Assembly (NCBI GenBank): GCA_039621445.1
Contig: CP154954.1
Span: 69,320,670 to 69,384,669 of the forward strand
Direction: 5' to 3'
DNA from: Euglena gracilis
Lineage: Eukaryota; Euglenida; Euglenophyceae; Euglenales
Length of the DNA stretch: 64,000 bases
Shown here: one piece after another, positions 63,858 through 64,000 of the stretch
Layout of the letters: each line of letters begins with the position of its first letter
Numbering within the stretch: position 1 is the first letter of the stretch
Notes under the pieces: model-generated
Seen by the model: the letters and a program-made list of their open reading frames with translations, nothing else
Database searches by the model: none
What the model was told of the DNA's origin: nothing
Program-made: the position numbers and the translations under genes

Positions 63858-64000
63858 TGTAGGTTGTGGGCTCAGGGGGAAAAGTATTTGTTTGCCAAAA
63901 AGAATGTTTCCTGTCCTTTTTGGGGAGATTGGTGTCATAAGGAGGGGCAAGGAGGGGCAAATACTGGTCGGGTCGGAGGACGTCGCGGCCCTCGGAAGGG

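Overview
The window is a eukaryotic, transposon-dominated stretch. I recognise no rRNA, no canonical tRNA, no CRISPR array and no intact host gene. What can be read is almost all DIRS-type retrotransposon: reverse transcriptase (RT) with YLDD, RNase H (RH), an NPPW-bearing methyltransferase-like (MT) domain and a tyrosine recombinase (YR) with an HSTRG motif. The best copy also carries inverted terminal repeats (ITRs) and an internal complementary region (ICR). There are no bacterial-style operons, and the DNA has many G/C homopolymers, AT microsatellites and minisatellites. DIRS elements are known from green algae, slime moulds, some fungi and several animal groups, so the lineage cannot be fixed here; a repeat-rich alga is one possibility and only an inference.

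Two DIRS families are present. Family 1 comprises E3 (minus, broken), a 122-bp terminal-only miniature, E4 (plus, frameshifted) and E6 (plus, apparently intact, 47784-52365). Family 2 comprises E1 and E2 (minus, a degraded subfamily), E5 (minus), E7 (plus, RT deleted) and isolated terminus fragments.

The window contains a very long near-identical duplication: 1-20307 (copy A) matches 27259-46716 (copy B) at roughly 99% by eye. The order in each copy is E1 remnant, E2 (with an insert of unknown origin inside its RT), a C-rich block, E3 (with a 19-bp-unit minisatellite inside its RT), the miniature, E4, then E5. Copy A breaks off inside E5 at 20307 and is followed by AT-rich low-complexity DNA and E7 (21522-25422), which abuts E1 of copy B. 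Copy B continues through E5, which is split by E6. This is either a tandem segmental duplication with a period of about 27 kb or two haplotypes joined by the assembler.

E6 shows how the parts work together. Two ATGs 7 nt apart open two overlapping frames, a small gag-like ORF1 and a 1391-codon pol ORF. Its ITRs are nearly identical, and the ICR is the exact end-to-end joint of the two termini. It sits in the gag of E5 with no target-site duplication, as expected for integration of a circular intermediate by a YR. The 7-nt double ATG and the CGA|GAC end-joint are shared by both families.

From 53.8 kb to 64 kb I find no gene I can name. There is an AT microsatellite, a perfect hairpin, a dispersed GC-rich repeat in three to four copies, a G/C homopolymer block and a 331-bp element with 24-bp terminal inverted repeats.
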